From: Alphaproteobacteria bacterium
Lineage (GTDB): Bacteria > Pseudomonadota > Alphaproteobacteria > RF32 > CAG-239
Reading direction: 5' to 3'
DNA: 64,000 bases
Assembly (NCBI GenBank): GCA_017528205.1
Contig: JAFXPE010000031.1
Span: 1 to 64,000, forward strand
Shown: positions 1 to 8,113 of the stretch, piece by piece
Layout of the letters: the number at the start of each line of letters is the position of its first letter
How positions within the stretch are numbered: the stretch's first letter is position 1
Program-made: the position numbers and the translations under genes
Notes under the pieces: model-generated
Seen by the model: the letters and a program-made list of their open reading frames with translations, nothing else
Database searches by the model: none
What the model was told of the DNA's origin: nothing

Positions 1-218
1 AAGATTCCTTACGCTTATTTTCCATACGCGAAATTTTCTCGACTTTAACGAGCGGAGGTTCTCTCCGGTTTGCTTAAATTTTATATATAAATTTCTTTTA
101 CCACAAAGAACACAATTTCTACATCATAATTTTTTGTTAAACACGGTATTAGACGAAAATTATCGCAAATGCAAGCAAAAAAATCCTGTTGTTATTTTTT
201 AGTGTTTCTAAGGGCAAC

Positions 219-259
219 AAAAAATCCGCTTGAGGTGGTTAGCCTGAAGCGGATTTTTT
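219..259 (-). terminator. Intrinsic terminator after the ACP-like gene
   Basis: A 13-bp stem (AATCCGCTT type, arms around 221-231 and 246-256) lies just past the stop codon of the minus-strand gene at 269-568. A-tracts and T-tracts flank it on both sides, so it would stop transcription leaving that gene. The 1-218 stretch beyond it is AT-rich and I see no gene in it. Confidence 0.75.
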
Positions 260-268
260 TAAACCAGT

Positions 269-568
269 TCATTTTGGATTAATACTCAAATAATAGTTGA
301 CCGTATCAATAAAGCTCTGCACGGTCTGCTCTTTGTTAAATGGGTATTCCATCAGAGGATTATGCACATCAACGACTATACCGTATTGATTATAAAGCTC
401 GTCAAACATATCTTCAAAATCCAACGAGTCCATACCGAACTCATCACGAAGATTTGTCTTCAGCAGCTTCTCATCCGGCATACTCGCAATACCTTCACAA
501 AGTCCGGTATATCCGCTGAGCACTTCCAGCAAAATCTTCCGAACCTCAGTTACACCAATTTGTTTCAT
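269..568 (-). CDS. Acyl carrier protein-like protein
   Basis: A 99-residue acidic helical protein with the acyl-carrier signature GMDSLDF; Ser48 of the DSL motif would carry the 4'-phosphopantetheine arm that holds acyl or amino-acyl thioesters. The length and helical pattern fit a free-standing carrier. It is not beside fatty-acid synthesis genes, so it is unlikely to be the housekeeping AcpP and may serve a small specialised pathway. The next gene upstream on the same strand (621-977) encodes a membrane protein and may be co-transcribed. I see no clear Shine-Dalgarno before the ATG. The carrier assignment is firm; the substrate is unknown. Confidence 0.75.
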   Translation of the reverse strand: MKQIGVTEVRKILLEVLSGYTGLCEGIASMPDEKLLKTNLRDEFGMDSLDFEDMFDELYNQYGIVVDVHNPLMEYPFNKEQTVQSFIDTVNYYLSINPK

Positions 569-620
569 ACGCGTTAAAGTTTTATTGAATACCTAACTTA
601 TGCATCTGCTAAAGTTAATG

Positions 621-977
621 TTATAGATTCAATCGACGTTGCAGATGGTAACGTTTGAAATGTTCCTGACTGTCTTTATCTTTATCAAAAAAGAATAAAT
701 ACAGCAACGTACAAGCGTATACACTGCCATAAGCAATGAAAGTACACAAAACGGCATAAGTAACCGCCATAAGAAAACCGATTGCATTTCCGTACCATGT
801 TGCCTGTAACGGCAGAGAGTGGTAGAATGAAATGGCCGGTTCTAAGGTTAAGCTGCAAATCAAACCGGTTAAAATTGCGGACACCCAAAACCATGGACTT
901 ATCAGCCAGAATATTCCAGGCCAAATACACCAGTGGACGTAGCGCAATTTTTCTCTTTTTGTTAAAATCTGTTCCAT
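621..977 (-). CDS. Small multi-pass membrane protein, unknown
   Basis: A 118-residue protein dominated by two long hydrophobic stretches (about residues 14-43 and 62-96, the first rich in Trp), probably two to four membrane spans, with a charged Lys/Asp/Arg-rich tail. I recognise no family. It lies 52 bp upstream of the acyl-carrier-like gene on the same strand, so the two may form a small unit, for example a membrane partner acting on the carrier-bound group; that is inference from position only. There is no strong ribosome-binding site, and the start is the first ATG after an AT-rich leader. Confidence 0.5.
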   Translation of the reverse strand: MEQILTKREKLRYVHWCIWPGIFWLISPWFWVSAILTGLICSLTLEPAISFYHSLPLQATWYGNAIGFLMAVTYAVLCTFIAYGSVYACTLLYLFFFDKDKDSQEHFKRYHLQRRLNL

Positions 978-1128
978 ACTTTAATAATATTTAGAGTGTT
1001 AATAATTCAGAGTTATAATTGTAGATTTATGTAGCGTAGCCTAAATAAAAAACATTTCGGAGTCAAACAAAAAATCCGTCTCAGATTGATGACAGAAGGG
1101 AGTAGACGATAAATTCGGTTCAGGAAAG

Positions 1129-1566
1129 CTATTTTTGCAAAATAAAGGTGCAAGGGCCGTCGTTGACGAGGCTGACTTTCATATCAGCCTGAAAAATTCC
1201 GGTTTGTACTTCAAGATTATAAGAACGAAGTTGTTTTACAAAGTATTCGTACAACGGCTCGGCATCTTGCGGAGCGGCGGCGGTGTCAAATCCGGGGCGG
1301 TTGCCGCGGCTTAAATCGGCCGCCAGCGTAAATTGCGAAACCGCCAGAATTGCGCCGTTAACATCTTGAATTGAGAGATTCATTTTATCGTTTTCATCGG
1401 TAAAAATGCGAAAGTTGGCCACTTTTTTGGCCAAATAATCAGCCTTGTCCGGAGTGTCGCCTTTTTCTACTCCGACAAACAGTAAAAAACCGGATTCAAT
1501 GGCGGCGACCACTTGTTGTTCCACGGTTACCGAGGCGGATAAAACTTTTTGCACCAGAACTTTCAT
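1129..1566 (-). CDS. dtd: D-aminoacyl-tRNA deacylase
   Basis: A 145-residue cytoplasmic enzyme that hydrolyses D-amino acids (and glycine) mischarged on tRNA, protecting translation. It is the normal length for DTD and shows the N-terminal MKVLVQKVLSASV strand, the SQFTL catalytic motif (around residue 78) and the C-terminal VNDGPCT loop, a variant of the family NxGPxT motif that gives chiral selectivity. It starts 2 bp after the stop of the SpmAB gene on the same strand, so the two are probably one transcript. Confidence 0.93.
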   Translation of the reverse strand: MKVLVQKVLSASVTVEQQVVAAIESGFLLFVGVEKGDTPDKADYLAKKVANFRIFTDENDKMNLSIQDVNGAILAVSQFTLAADLSRGNRPGFDTAAAPQDAEPLYEYFVKQLRSYNLEVQTGIFQADMKVSLVNDGPCTFILQK

Positions 1567-1568
1567 TT

Positions 1569-2801
1569 TTAACCCTCATAGAACAGATAAGAAAAAATAA
1601 TTGCGGCGGTAATGCCCACAAAGTCGGCAAACAGAGCGCAAGGCAGAGCCGAGCGGGTGCGGGAAATTTTGACCGCTCCGAAATATAAGGCAATAACATA
1701 CAGCGTGGTTTCCGTTGAGCCTTGCATCACCGAAGATACAAAGGCCGGAAAGCTATCGGCACCGTAGTTTTGCATGGTTTCCAGCATCATGGCGCGCGCA
1801 CCGTTGCCGGAAAGCGGCTTCATTAAGGCAGTAGGTAGAGCCGGAATAAAATCGGTATTAACGCCGAGCGCCGTGAACAGGTGTTCAAAGCCCCAAACAA
1901 TGCCGTTTAACACACCGGAATAGCGCAACACGGCAATGGCCGTTAACATGGCAACCAAATACGGAATAATCTGCACCGCAATCTGAAAACCTTCTTTGGC
2001 GCCTTCAATAAAGGTTTCGTAAAGGTTGAGTTTTTTGAACGCTCCGGCGCAAAGGAAAGCGGTAACGAAAAACAAAATCAGCGCGTTGCCGCAAGTTTCG
2101 GAATAAGTGAGCCGAGCTTCCGGCGACAAATGGTAGAAATAGGCGCAAATGCCGCCGACAAGGGCAATTAAGCCGAATAAATAAAGCAGAATCGTGCGAT
2201 TGAAAATCTTGAGCTTTTGCGTGAAGGCCACAGCCAGAAAACCGGCCAGAGTAGAACAGGAGGTTGCCAGCAAAATCGGCACAAAGACGGCGCTCGGATT
2301 AAGCGAGCCCTGCAAATGTCGATACATTAAAATGGAAATCGGCAAAACGGTTATGGCAGAAGCATTGATGACAATAAACATAATTTGCGCATCAGAGGCG
2401 GTGTTTTTATCTTTATTGTGCTGTTGCAGCTGCTCCATAGCCTTGAGTCCCATCGGGGTAGCGGCATTATCCAGCCCCAAAATGTTGGCGGCCATGTTCA
2501 TCACAATCGAGCCGATGGCAGGACTGTTGGAGGGAACTTCCGGCATAATCACCCGAAACAGCGGACGCAAGGCTTTGGCCAGCATCTCGGTTATGCCCGA
2601 TTTTTCGGCAATTTTTAATAATCCGAGCCAAAAAGCCAACATTCCGGTTAAATTTAAGGCCAACTGAAAAGCGCTGGTGGCGGTGGCAAACAGCTGGTTG
2701 CAGATTTCACTCCATACGGCGGTGTTGCCGAAACAAAAACTTTGTATCAGCGCGGCAATGAAACTTATGATAAAAAAAGACGTCCAGAGAATATTCAGCA
2801 T
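1569..2801 (-). CDS. Fused spore maturation SpmA-SpmB-like membrane protein
   Basis: A 410-residue multi-pass inner-membrane protein. The first half resembles SpmA (nucleoside recognition/Gate domain, with the NMAANILGLDNAATPMG motif near residue 105), the second half SpmB (PLSGNGARAMM and STETTLYVIALYFGAV). In Bacillus these are two proteins affecting spore-core dehydration; in Gram-negatives the fused form is seen without sporulation and its transported substrate is not known. Nothing else in the window suggests sporulation. It is followed immediately by dtd. Confidence 0.8.
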   Translation of the reverse strand: MLNILWTSFFIISFIAALIQSFCFGNTAVWSEICNQLFATATSAFQLALNLTGMLAFWLGLLKIAEKSGITEMLAKALRPLFRVIMPEVPSNSPAIGSIVMNMAANILGLDNAATPMGLKAMEQLQQHNKDKNTASDAQIMFIVINASAITVLPISILMYRHLQGSLNPSAVFVPILLATSCSTLAGFLAVAFTQKLKIFNRTILLYLFGLIALVGGICAYFYHLSPEARLTYSETCGNALILFFVTAFLCAGAFKKLNLYETFIEGAKEGFQIAVQIIPYLVAMLTAIAVLRYSGVLNGIVWGFEHLFTALGVNTDFIPALPTALMKPLSGNGARAMMLETMQNYGADSFPAFVSSVMQGSTETTLYVIALYFGAVKISRTRSALPCALFADFVGITAAIIFSYLFYEG

Positions 2802-2906
2802 GGCAAAGCAACCTCAATTTGTTTTCTACATGGGCTTATATTAAATATCCGAGCTTTAGGAAGCAATTATTTTTAGTGTTTTATTCAATATTATTTGAAA
2901 AGTTGG

Positions 2907-2935
2907 TTGACAAAAAATAAAAAACAGACTATATT
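2907..2935 (+). promoter_or_regulatory. Strong sigma70-type promoter
   Basis: TTGACA (2907-2912), a 17-bp spacer and TATATT (2930-2935) sit 26 bp upstream of the ATG at 2961, followed by an AGAGGA ribosome-binding site. This is the best consensus promoter in this part of the window. Confidence 0.75.
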
Positions 2936-2960
2936 TATGTCAAATTAAGAGGAAAATAAG

Positions 2961-3659
2961 ATGACATTTAAGGATAAACATTTTAAACAAGCGTTTGGTC
3001 CGTTGTTGCTTTCGGCCTTTATGGCGGTTCCCATGGGGTGCTCGGAAGGGCATAAAACGGAAGAAGCCGAAAAACAACAAACGGGGCTTATGGATTCAAC
3101 TCCGCTTCGCTCGGAAGATAAATATGGCTTCGGTGTTACGTTGCATCATGTAACGATACCGGTGTATGACCGCAACGGCGAGCGCAAAAAAGACCAGGGA
3201 ATTTTAACTCGCGGTTTAATGGAAACGGCGTATAATCCCGACACTTCACGAACCTATGTGCGCAAGGCTTATGTTAATGATTCTTCCACACCGTCTTATG
3301 TGAAGGTGGATAGAAACAACGCGATTTTTACCGACCAAGGTTTTTGCGGTTTGTTTTTGGACGGGAGCTCGGTTGTGGTGATTGATGATGCCAACCTTGA
3401 TAAGTTTATAGGTTATAAAACCTCGCGTGTTCCGGCATCTTTTCCATTTAAAAAAAATGAAAATTCGGGAGCTCCGAAAAGTTCGTTGCCGACGGATTCG
3501 GTTGCAAACAACGACTCTAACACGGTGTTTGCAACTCACGGAGCTGACAGCGTTAACGCGGATTCTTCCCATTATCGGACAGATACGATTTTCGGCCGAA
3601 AGAATATTAATTTATCGGCAGATACGGTTGCGCAATTGCGGCAAAATGTTAATGAATAA
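2961..3659 (+). CDS. Secreted or lipid-anchored protein, unknown
   Basis: A 232-residue protein with a basic start, a hydrophobic stretch (about residues 12-24) and then MGCSEG; the Cys at 27 could be a lipidation site although the residues before it are not a classic lipobox. The mature part is hydrophilic and rich in Ser, Thr, Asp and Asn towards the C-terminus, where repeated short D-S/T-V phrases suggest a flexible extracytoplasmic tail. No family recognised. It has its own consensus promoter and its own terminator, so it is a single-gene unit. Confidence 0.65.
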   Translation: MTFKDKHFKQAFGPLLLSAFMAVPMGCSEGHKTEEAEKQQTGLMDSTPLRSEDKYGFGVTLHHVTIPVYDRNGERKKDQGILTRGLMETAYNPDTSRTYVRKAYVNDSSTPSYVKVDRNNAIFTDQGFCGLFLDGSSVVVIDDANLDKFIGYKTSRVPASFPFKKNENSGAPKSSLPTDSVANNDSNTVFATHGADSVNADSSHYRTDTIFGRKNINLSADTVAQLRQNVNE

Positions 3660-3692
3660 TTTTAAGACAAACAATTTTAACATTATGAAACA

Positions 3693-3717
3693 CGGGAGAA
3701 AAAGCTCCCGTTTTTTT
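3693..3717 (+). terminator. Intrinsic terminator
   Basis: CGGGAG and CTCCCG pair around an AAAAAG loop and are followed by seven T residues, ending the single-gene unit at 2961-3659. Confidence 0.85.
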
Positions 3718-3778
3718 GTTGCTTGTTTTGTTGTAATTCAGCCGATTTTATGGGGTTAATATGGTGGGGATAAATGCG

Positions 3779-3808
3779 TTGTTTTTATGGTATTTAAAAT
3801 AATATATT
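3779..3808 (+). promoter_or_regulatory. Possible promoter of the murein/tmk operon
   Basis: TTGTTT (3779-3784) and TATATT (3803-3808) are 18 bp apart, about 40 bp before the first gene of the operon. It is a weaker match than the promoter at 2907, but it is the only reasonable candidate between the terminator at 3717 and the gene. Confidence 0.4.
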
Positions 3809-3845
3809 GTAAAATACGACAGCGACTAATTAAAGAGGTTATTTG

Positions 3846-5147
3846 ATGAGAAAATCTGTTTGTCATTTTTTGGGTTCGGCGGCGGTATTGGCGGTGATTT
3901 TGTTGTTGCCGGCGTGCGCGACGGCCGCGGTTGAAGATACGGAAACGGTTACTCCGCCGGCGGAATGGAACGAATATATAAAAAATTTGCAAAAAGAAAT
4001 GCGGGATAAGGGAATTTCGCAAAAGACTTTGGATAAGGCTTATAAAGGGAAAAACTATTATCATAAAGCTCCGGCCGTGGTTAAACAAGATAAAAGACAG
4101 GCCGAATTTGTGATGACTACCTGCGATTACGTCAATCGGTTGGTTAATTCGCAACGGGTGGCGGAAGGTCGCAAAAAATATAAAGAAGTTAAAGGTAAAT
4201 ATTCGGAAATTGAACAAAAATACAATGTGCCGTTCAATTACATTGTGTCTTTTTGGGGTGTTGAAACCAATTTCGGGCAAAATAAAGGCAAGCATAACTT
4301 AATCGACAGCCTGACTAATTTGAGCTATAAAAATCGTCGTTCGCAATTTTTCAAATCGGAATTGTATAACGTGCTGAAAATTATGGATAAAACCAATTTG
4401 AGCGAAGATAAAATGCTCGGCTCGTGGGCCGGCGCCATGGGGCATTTTCAGTTTATGCCGTCAACCTATAACAACTATGCGGTCGATTATGACGGCGATA
4501 ATGTGCCGGATATTTGGAATTCGTTTCCGGACGCGGTGGCTTCGGCCGAAAATTATTTGACCGAGCTGGGCTGGAAGCGTGACGAGCCGTGGGGAATGAG
4601 AGTTCAGTTGCCGTGGGACTTCGATTTTAAGAATGTCGGGCGCAAGACAACCAAAAAAGTCAGCGAATGGAAAGAGTTGGGGGTTAAAACCTATGCCGGA
4701 AATAACTTGCCGTACGATAATGATTTGAAAGGCTCGGTGATACTGCCGGACGGACGCAAAGGACCGGCGTATTTGGTGTTTGGCAACTTTAAGCGGGTGA
4801 TGATTTGGAATCGCTCGGATAATTATGCCATTGCGGTGGTAACCTTGGCCGATTATATTGCCGATGCCGATAAAAAATGGACACCTTTGACCGCGCAACA
4901 GCAATACACGGTCAACAGCGATGAAGTGTTGTTAATTCAAAAGTTTTGCAATCGTTTATCGAAGGACAAAATCAAAGAAGACGGTCGGCTCGGACCGCAA
5001 ACCAGAGATTGCGTGAAATTTTTGCAGAAAAAGGCGCGTTTGCCGGAAGACGGATATCCGGATTATCGCCTGTTGAATAAACTTAATAATTATGACGGTA
5101 AAAACGGATTTAGTGTTCCGGTGCCGAGTAAAAAAACTCGGAAATAG
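3846..5147 (+). CDS. Lytic murein transglycosylase (MltB family) with peptidoglycan-binding domain
   Basis: A 433-residue envelope enzyme that cleaves the glycan strand of peptidoglycan, forming 1,6-anhydro-muramoyl ends. A signal segment ends in LLLPAC, so it may be a lipoprotein. The SLT_2 domain follows, with the catalytic Glu140 in GVETNFG and the supporting GAMGHFQFMPSTY motif. A C-terminal helical PG_binding_1 domain (about 360-420, GRLGPQT) holds it to the wall. The ATG at 3846 is chosen because AGAGG lies 8 bp before it; a TTG three bases earlier is less likely. It is the first gene of an eight-gene operon, with rlpA 35 bp downstream. Confidence 0.92.
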   Translation: MRKSVCHFLGSAAVLAVILLLPACATAAVEDTETVTPPAEWNEYIKNLQKEMRDKGISQKTLDKAYKGKNYYHKAPAVVKQDKRQAEFVMTTCDYVNRLVNSQRVAEGRKKYKEVKGKYSEIEQKYNVPFNYIVSFWGVETNFGQNKGKHNLIDSLTNLSYKNRRSQFFKSELYNVLKIMDKTNLSEDKMLGSWAGAMGHFQFMPSTYNNYAVDYDGDNVPDIWNSFPDAVASAENYLTELGWKRDEPWGMRVQLPWDFDFKNVGRKTTKKVSEWKELGVKTYAGNNLPYDNDLKGSVILPDGRKGPAYLVFGNFKRVMIWNRSDNYAIAVVTLADYIADADKKWTPLTAQQQYTVNSDEVLLIQKFCNRLSKDKIKEDGRLGPQTRDCVKFLQKKARLPEDGYPDYRLLNKLNNYDGKNGFSVPVPSKKTRK

Positions 5148-5182
5148 CCGGTGCGGACAGATAAATAGTGGAAACGGAACCG

Positions 5183-6313
5183 ATGAAAATTAAAAAGTGT
5201 AACTTAATAAGAATAGTATATATACTTGCCGGATTGTTGTGCCTGAGCTCATGTACCACCGGCACTCCGGAATTGTCGGGAATGTCGCCGGAGGCACAAG
5301 CCAAAATCATTAAGGACTATGGCGGAGTTTATAAGGTGGGAAATCCTTATAAAGTGGCCGGCCGCTGGTATTATCCGAAAGAAGATTACAACTATGTCGA
5401 GGAAGGCATGGCATCGTGGTACGGCGAAGATTTTAACGGTAAAATGACGGCCAACGGTGAGCATTATAACATGAACACTCTGACGGCGGCACACCGTACT
5501 TTGCCATTGCCGAGTATTGTTAAAGTTACCAATTTGCAGAACGGCCGCTCTGTGGTGTTAAGAGTAAACGACCGCGGTCCGTATGTTAAAGACCGGATTA
5601 TCGACCTTTCTAAACGAGGGGCGCAGTTGCTCGGTTATTTAGGGCAGGGAACAACTCGAGTACAGGTTGAAATTATGGCTAAGGAGAGTAAACAGCTTAA
5701 AGAAGCAATGCTGACCGGCAAAGTGAGTTCGGATGCGCCGGATATTATGCCGGAGCCGGCACCGTCGCTGTTTGAATCTTCGGAAGAACGTCGCCGGATA
5801 TCGGAGGAAATTCAAAAAGAAGACGAAGCGGCAATTTACGGCAGCGCCGGAGGCAAAGAAGTGATGAGCGGAACCTATACGCCTACGGGAAAAACCGAAG
5901 AACCGGCAGTTTACGGCAGCGCGGCGGCCAAAGACGGCGGCGTTAAGTCGGGAGCCATGGGAGTGGTGAATGCCGATGCCGCCAAAGTTTCTGAAAATAA
6001 CGGAGTTTACGGCAATGCGGCGTCCGATCCGCAAAAAGGGACGGTGTCCACGGTGGCAAAATCCGGCGGATACGAATATGTTAAAGGATATTATTACATT
6101 CACACCGGTTCATTTGCCAATTACAGTTTGGCGCACAAGCAATCGGTGCGCTTAAAGGAATACGGCAGCAGCCATATTGTGCCGATTGATAAAGACGGAC
6201 AGAAGTTTTATCGGGTTTCCATGGGCCCGTACAGTCGCATAGAGGAGGCTCAGGTGGCAGAGGCCAAGATAAGATATTATGGATTTAAGGATACGGTTAT
6301 CGAACAAAAATAG
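5183..6313 (+). CDS. rlpA: RlpA-like septal lytic transglycosylase lipoprotein with SPOR domain
   Basis: A 376-residue outer-membrane lipoprotein: signal peptide with lipobox LSSC, a double-psi beta-barrel (RlpA) domain at about 74-160 containing MASWYGEDFNGKMTANGE and the VNDRGPY motif with its catalytic-type Asp, a long low-complexity linker, and a SPOR domain at about 300-376 that binds denuded glycan at the division septum. RlpA of this type cleaves stem-peptide-free glycan strands during daughter-cell separation. The linker has three copies of a YGSA/YGNA phrase about 25-35 residues apart. The ATG at 5183 is preferred over a GTG at 5168 because it gives a normal signal peptide. dacA follows after 9 bp. 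Confidence 0.9.
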   Translation: MKIKKCNLIRIVYILAGLLCLSSCTTGTPELSGMSPEAQAKIIKDYGGVYKVGNPYKVAGRWYYPKEDYNYVEEGMASWYGEDFNGKMTANGEHYNMNTLTAAHRTLPLPSIVKVTNLQNGRSVVLRVNDRGPYVKDRIIDLSKRGAQLLGYLGQGTTRVQVEIMAKESKQLKEAMLTGKVSSDAPDIMPEPAPSLFESSEERRRISEEIQKEDEAAIYGSAGGKEVMSGTYTPTGKTEEPAVYGSAAAKDGGVKSGAMGVVNADAAKVSENNGVYGNAASDPQKGTVSTVAKSGGYEYVKGYYYIHTGSFANYSLAHKQSVRLKEYGSSHIVPIDKDGQKFYRVSMGPYSRIEEAQVAEAKIRYYGFKDTVIEQK

Positions 6314-6322
6314 GAGAGAAAA

Positions 6323-7468
6323 ATGCAGTTGAATAAGTTGGGTTTATTCGTTTTGGGATGCGGAATAATGTGCGCTTGGAGCGCCAAAGCCTATGAAACG
6401 GCGGCGCGTAACGCAATTTTGGTGGATTTTGATACCGGCGAATATTTGTTTGAAAAAAACATAACCGAGCCGGTGCCGCCGGCTTCTATGAGCAAGTTGA
6501 TGACCGTTTATATTTTGATGAACAGAATTAAAGACGGCAGTATCAAGCTTGATGACACATTTTCGGTGAGTGAAAACGCCTGGCGCAAAGGCGGTGCCGC
6601 AACCGGCGGTTCCACCATGTTTCTTTCCATCGGCGACAATGTGAGCGTGGAAAACATTATCAAAGGCATAGTTATTCAATCGGGCAACGATGCGTGTATT
6701 GTGGTGGCGGAAAATATTTCGGGCACGGAAGAAGAATTCGCCGCTTTGATGAATAAAACGGCGCAGGAGTTGGGCATGAAAAACAGCTCTTTTGCCAATT
6801 CGACCGGTTTGCCGCATCCGGACCAGAAAATGTCTATGGAAGATTTGGCCATTTTATCGCGGGCGATTATTAAGGAATTTCCTGATTTGTACCATTATTT
6901 CAAAGAAAAGGAATTTACTTATAACAACATAAAGCAAGGTAACCGCAATCCTCTGCTGTATACCATGCAGGGAGCGGACGGGCTCAAGACCGGACATACG
7001 GAAGAAGCCGGATTTTGCCTGGCGGCTTCGGCGGTTAAAGATGATCGCCGGTTGATTGAGGTAATGAGCGGAATGAGCAGCAACAAAGAGCGTTCGGAAG
7101 AAAGTGAGCGCCTGATGAGCTGGGGCTTCAGAGAGTTCAAAAACTACAAAATGTTCAACAAAGGGCAAGTGGTGGCCAGTTCAAAAGTTTGGTACGGCAA
7201 AAATAAAACTGTGGATTTGGCCGTGGCCGATGACGTGGTTAAAACCATTCATACTTCCAAAGTGGACGAAGTGAAAGCTATGGCCGAATTTGATGAGCCG
7301 ATTAAGGCACCGATTAAGGCCGGAGATAAGATAGGTATGTTGAAAATCGAAATTGAGGGACAGAATCCTTTGGAAATTCCGTTGGTGGCGGCAAAAGATG
7401 TGGAAAAAGTCAGCCTATGGGGCAGATTTTGGGCCAACGCCAAATTCTTCCTGTTGGGAGATAAATAA
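6323..7468 (+). CDS. D-alanyl-D-alanine carboxypeptidase (PBP5/6 family)
   Basis: A 381-residue secreted penicillin-binding protein that trims the terminal D-Ala from pentapeptide side chains. The signal peptide ends near SAKA-YE. Active-site motifs are all present: S55-M-S-K58, the SGN triad (QSGNDA) and the KTG box (LKTGHT). The C-terminal beta-domain (about 285-360) and a final aromatic amphipathic helix (WGRFWANAKFF) match PBP5-type proteins that sit on the membrane by a C-terminal helix. Its stop codon directly abuts the ATG of tmk. Confidence 0.93.
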   Translation: MQLNKLGLFVLGCGIMCAWSAKAYETAARNAILVDFDTGEYLFEKNITEPVPPASMSKLMTVYILMNRIKDGSIKLDDTFSVSENAWRKGGAATGGSTMFLSIGDNVSVENIIKGIVIQSGNDACIVVAENISGTEEEFAALMNKTAQELGMKNSSFANSTGLPHPDQKMSMEDLAILSRAIIKEFPDLYHYFKEKEFTYNNIKQGNRNPLLYTMQGADGLKTGHTEEAGFCLAASAVKDDRRLIEVMSGMSSNKERSEESERLMSWGFREFKNYKMFNKGQVVASSKVWYGKNKTVDLAVADDVVKTIHTSKVDEVKAMAEFDEPIKAPIKAGDKIGMLKIEIEGQNPLEIPLVAAKDVEKVSLWGRFWANAKFFLLGDK

Positions 7469-8113
7469 ATGCACGGCCGTTTTATCACTTTGGAAGGCGG
7501 CGAAGGATGCGGTAAATCAACGCAACTCAAACTTTTGGCGGAATATTTGCGCTCTAAAGGCGTTGAGGTGGTGCAAACCAAAGAACCGGGCGGAACTCCC
7601 GAAGGGCAGATATTGCGTGAGCTGTTAGTTACCGGCGATAAAGATAAACTTGATGCCGTAAGCGAATGTTTGCTTTATTATGCCGATCGCCGCAACCATT
7701 TGGTAAAAGTGGTGTGGCCGGCATTAAACGAGGGTAAATGGGTGATTTCCGACCGCTATGCCGATTCAACGGAAGCCTATCAATATTACGGCTATGACAA
7801 GCGGGTGGAGCTTGAGGTGTTGCAGGGGCTTTATCGCACGGTGGCCGGAGATTTTAAGCCGGATTTGACGCTGATTTTGGATATTGAGCCGGAAATCGGA
7901 ATGGGGCGTTCGTTTGCCAAGGCGCAGACCATGGCGGTTAAGGAGTTGCGTTTTGAAAGTCGGCAGATGGATTTTCATCGCAATTTGCGGCGCGGATTTT
8001 TAGAAATTGCCAAGCGCGAGCCGGAGCGTTGCGCGGTGGTTGATGCCGATGCCGATGTGCAGACGGTGCACGAGCGTATTGTAAAAATTGTTGAGGAAAG
8101 ATTGGGTATTTAA
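7469..8113 (+). CDS. tmk: Thymidylate kinase
   Basis: A 214-residue cytosolic kinase that phosphorylates dTMP to dTDP with ATP. It has the P-loop GGEGCGKST (residues 10-18), the KEPGGTP motif that contacts dTMP and SDRYADST. Length is normal. It starts with no gap after dacA, and its stop codon overlaps the start of holB (TAATG). The tmk-holB pair is conserved across many bacteria. Confidence 0.95.
   Translation: MHGRFITLEGGEGCGKSTQLKLLAEYLRSKGVEVVQTKEPGGTPEGQILRELLVTGDKDKLDAVSECLLYYADRRNHLVKVVWPALNEGKWVISDRYADSTEAYQYYGYDKRVELEVLQGLYRTVAGDFKPDLTLILDIEPEIGMGRSFAKAQTMAVKELRFESRQMDFHRNLRRGFLEIAKREPERCAVVDADADVQTVHERIVKIVEERLGI

Noticed and set aside
1063..1110. Terminator between the membrane protein and dtd
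   Set aside because: The pairing (CGTCT with AGACG) is only 5 bp around a loop of over 25 nt.
2194..2667. Plus-strand frame of 157 codons opposite spmAB
   Set aside because: No domain; the minus-strand protein has clear SpmA motifs over the same interval.
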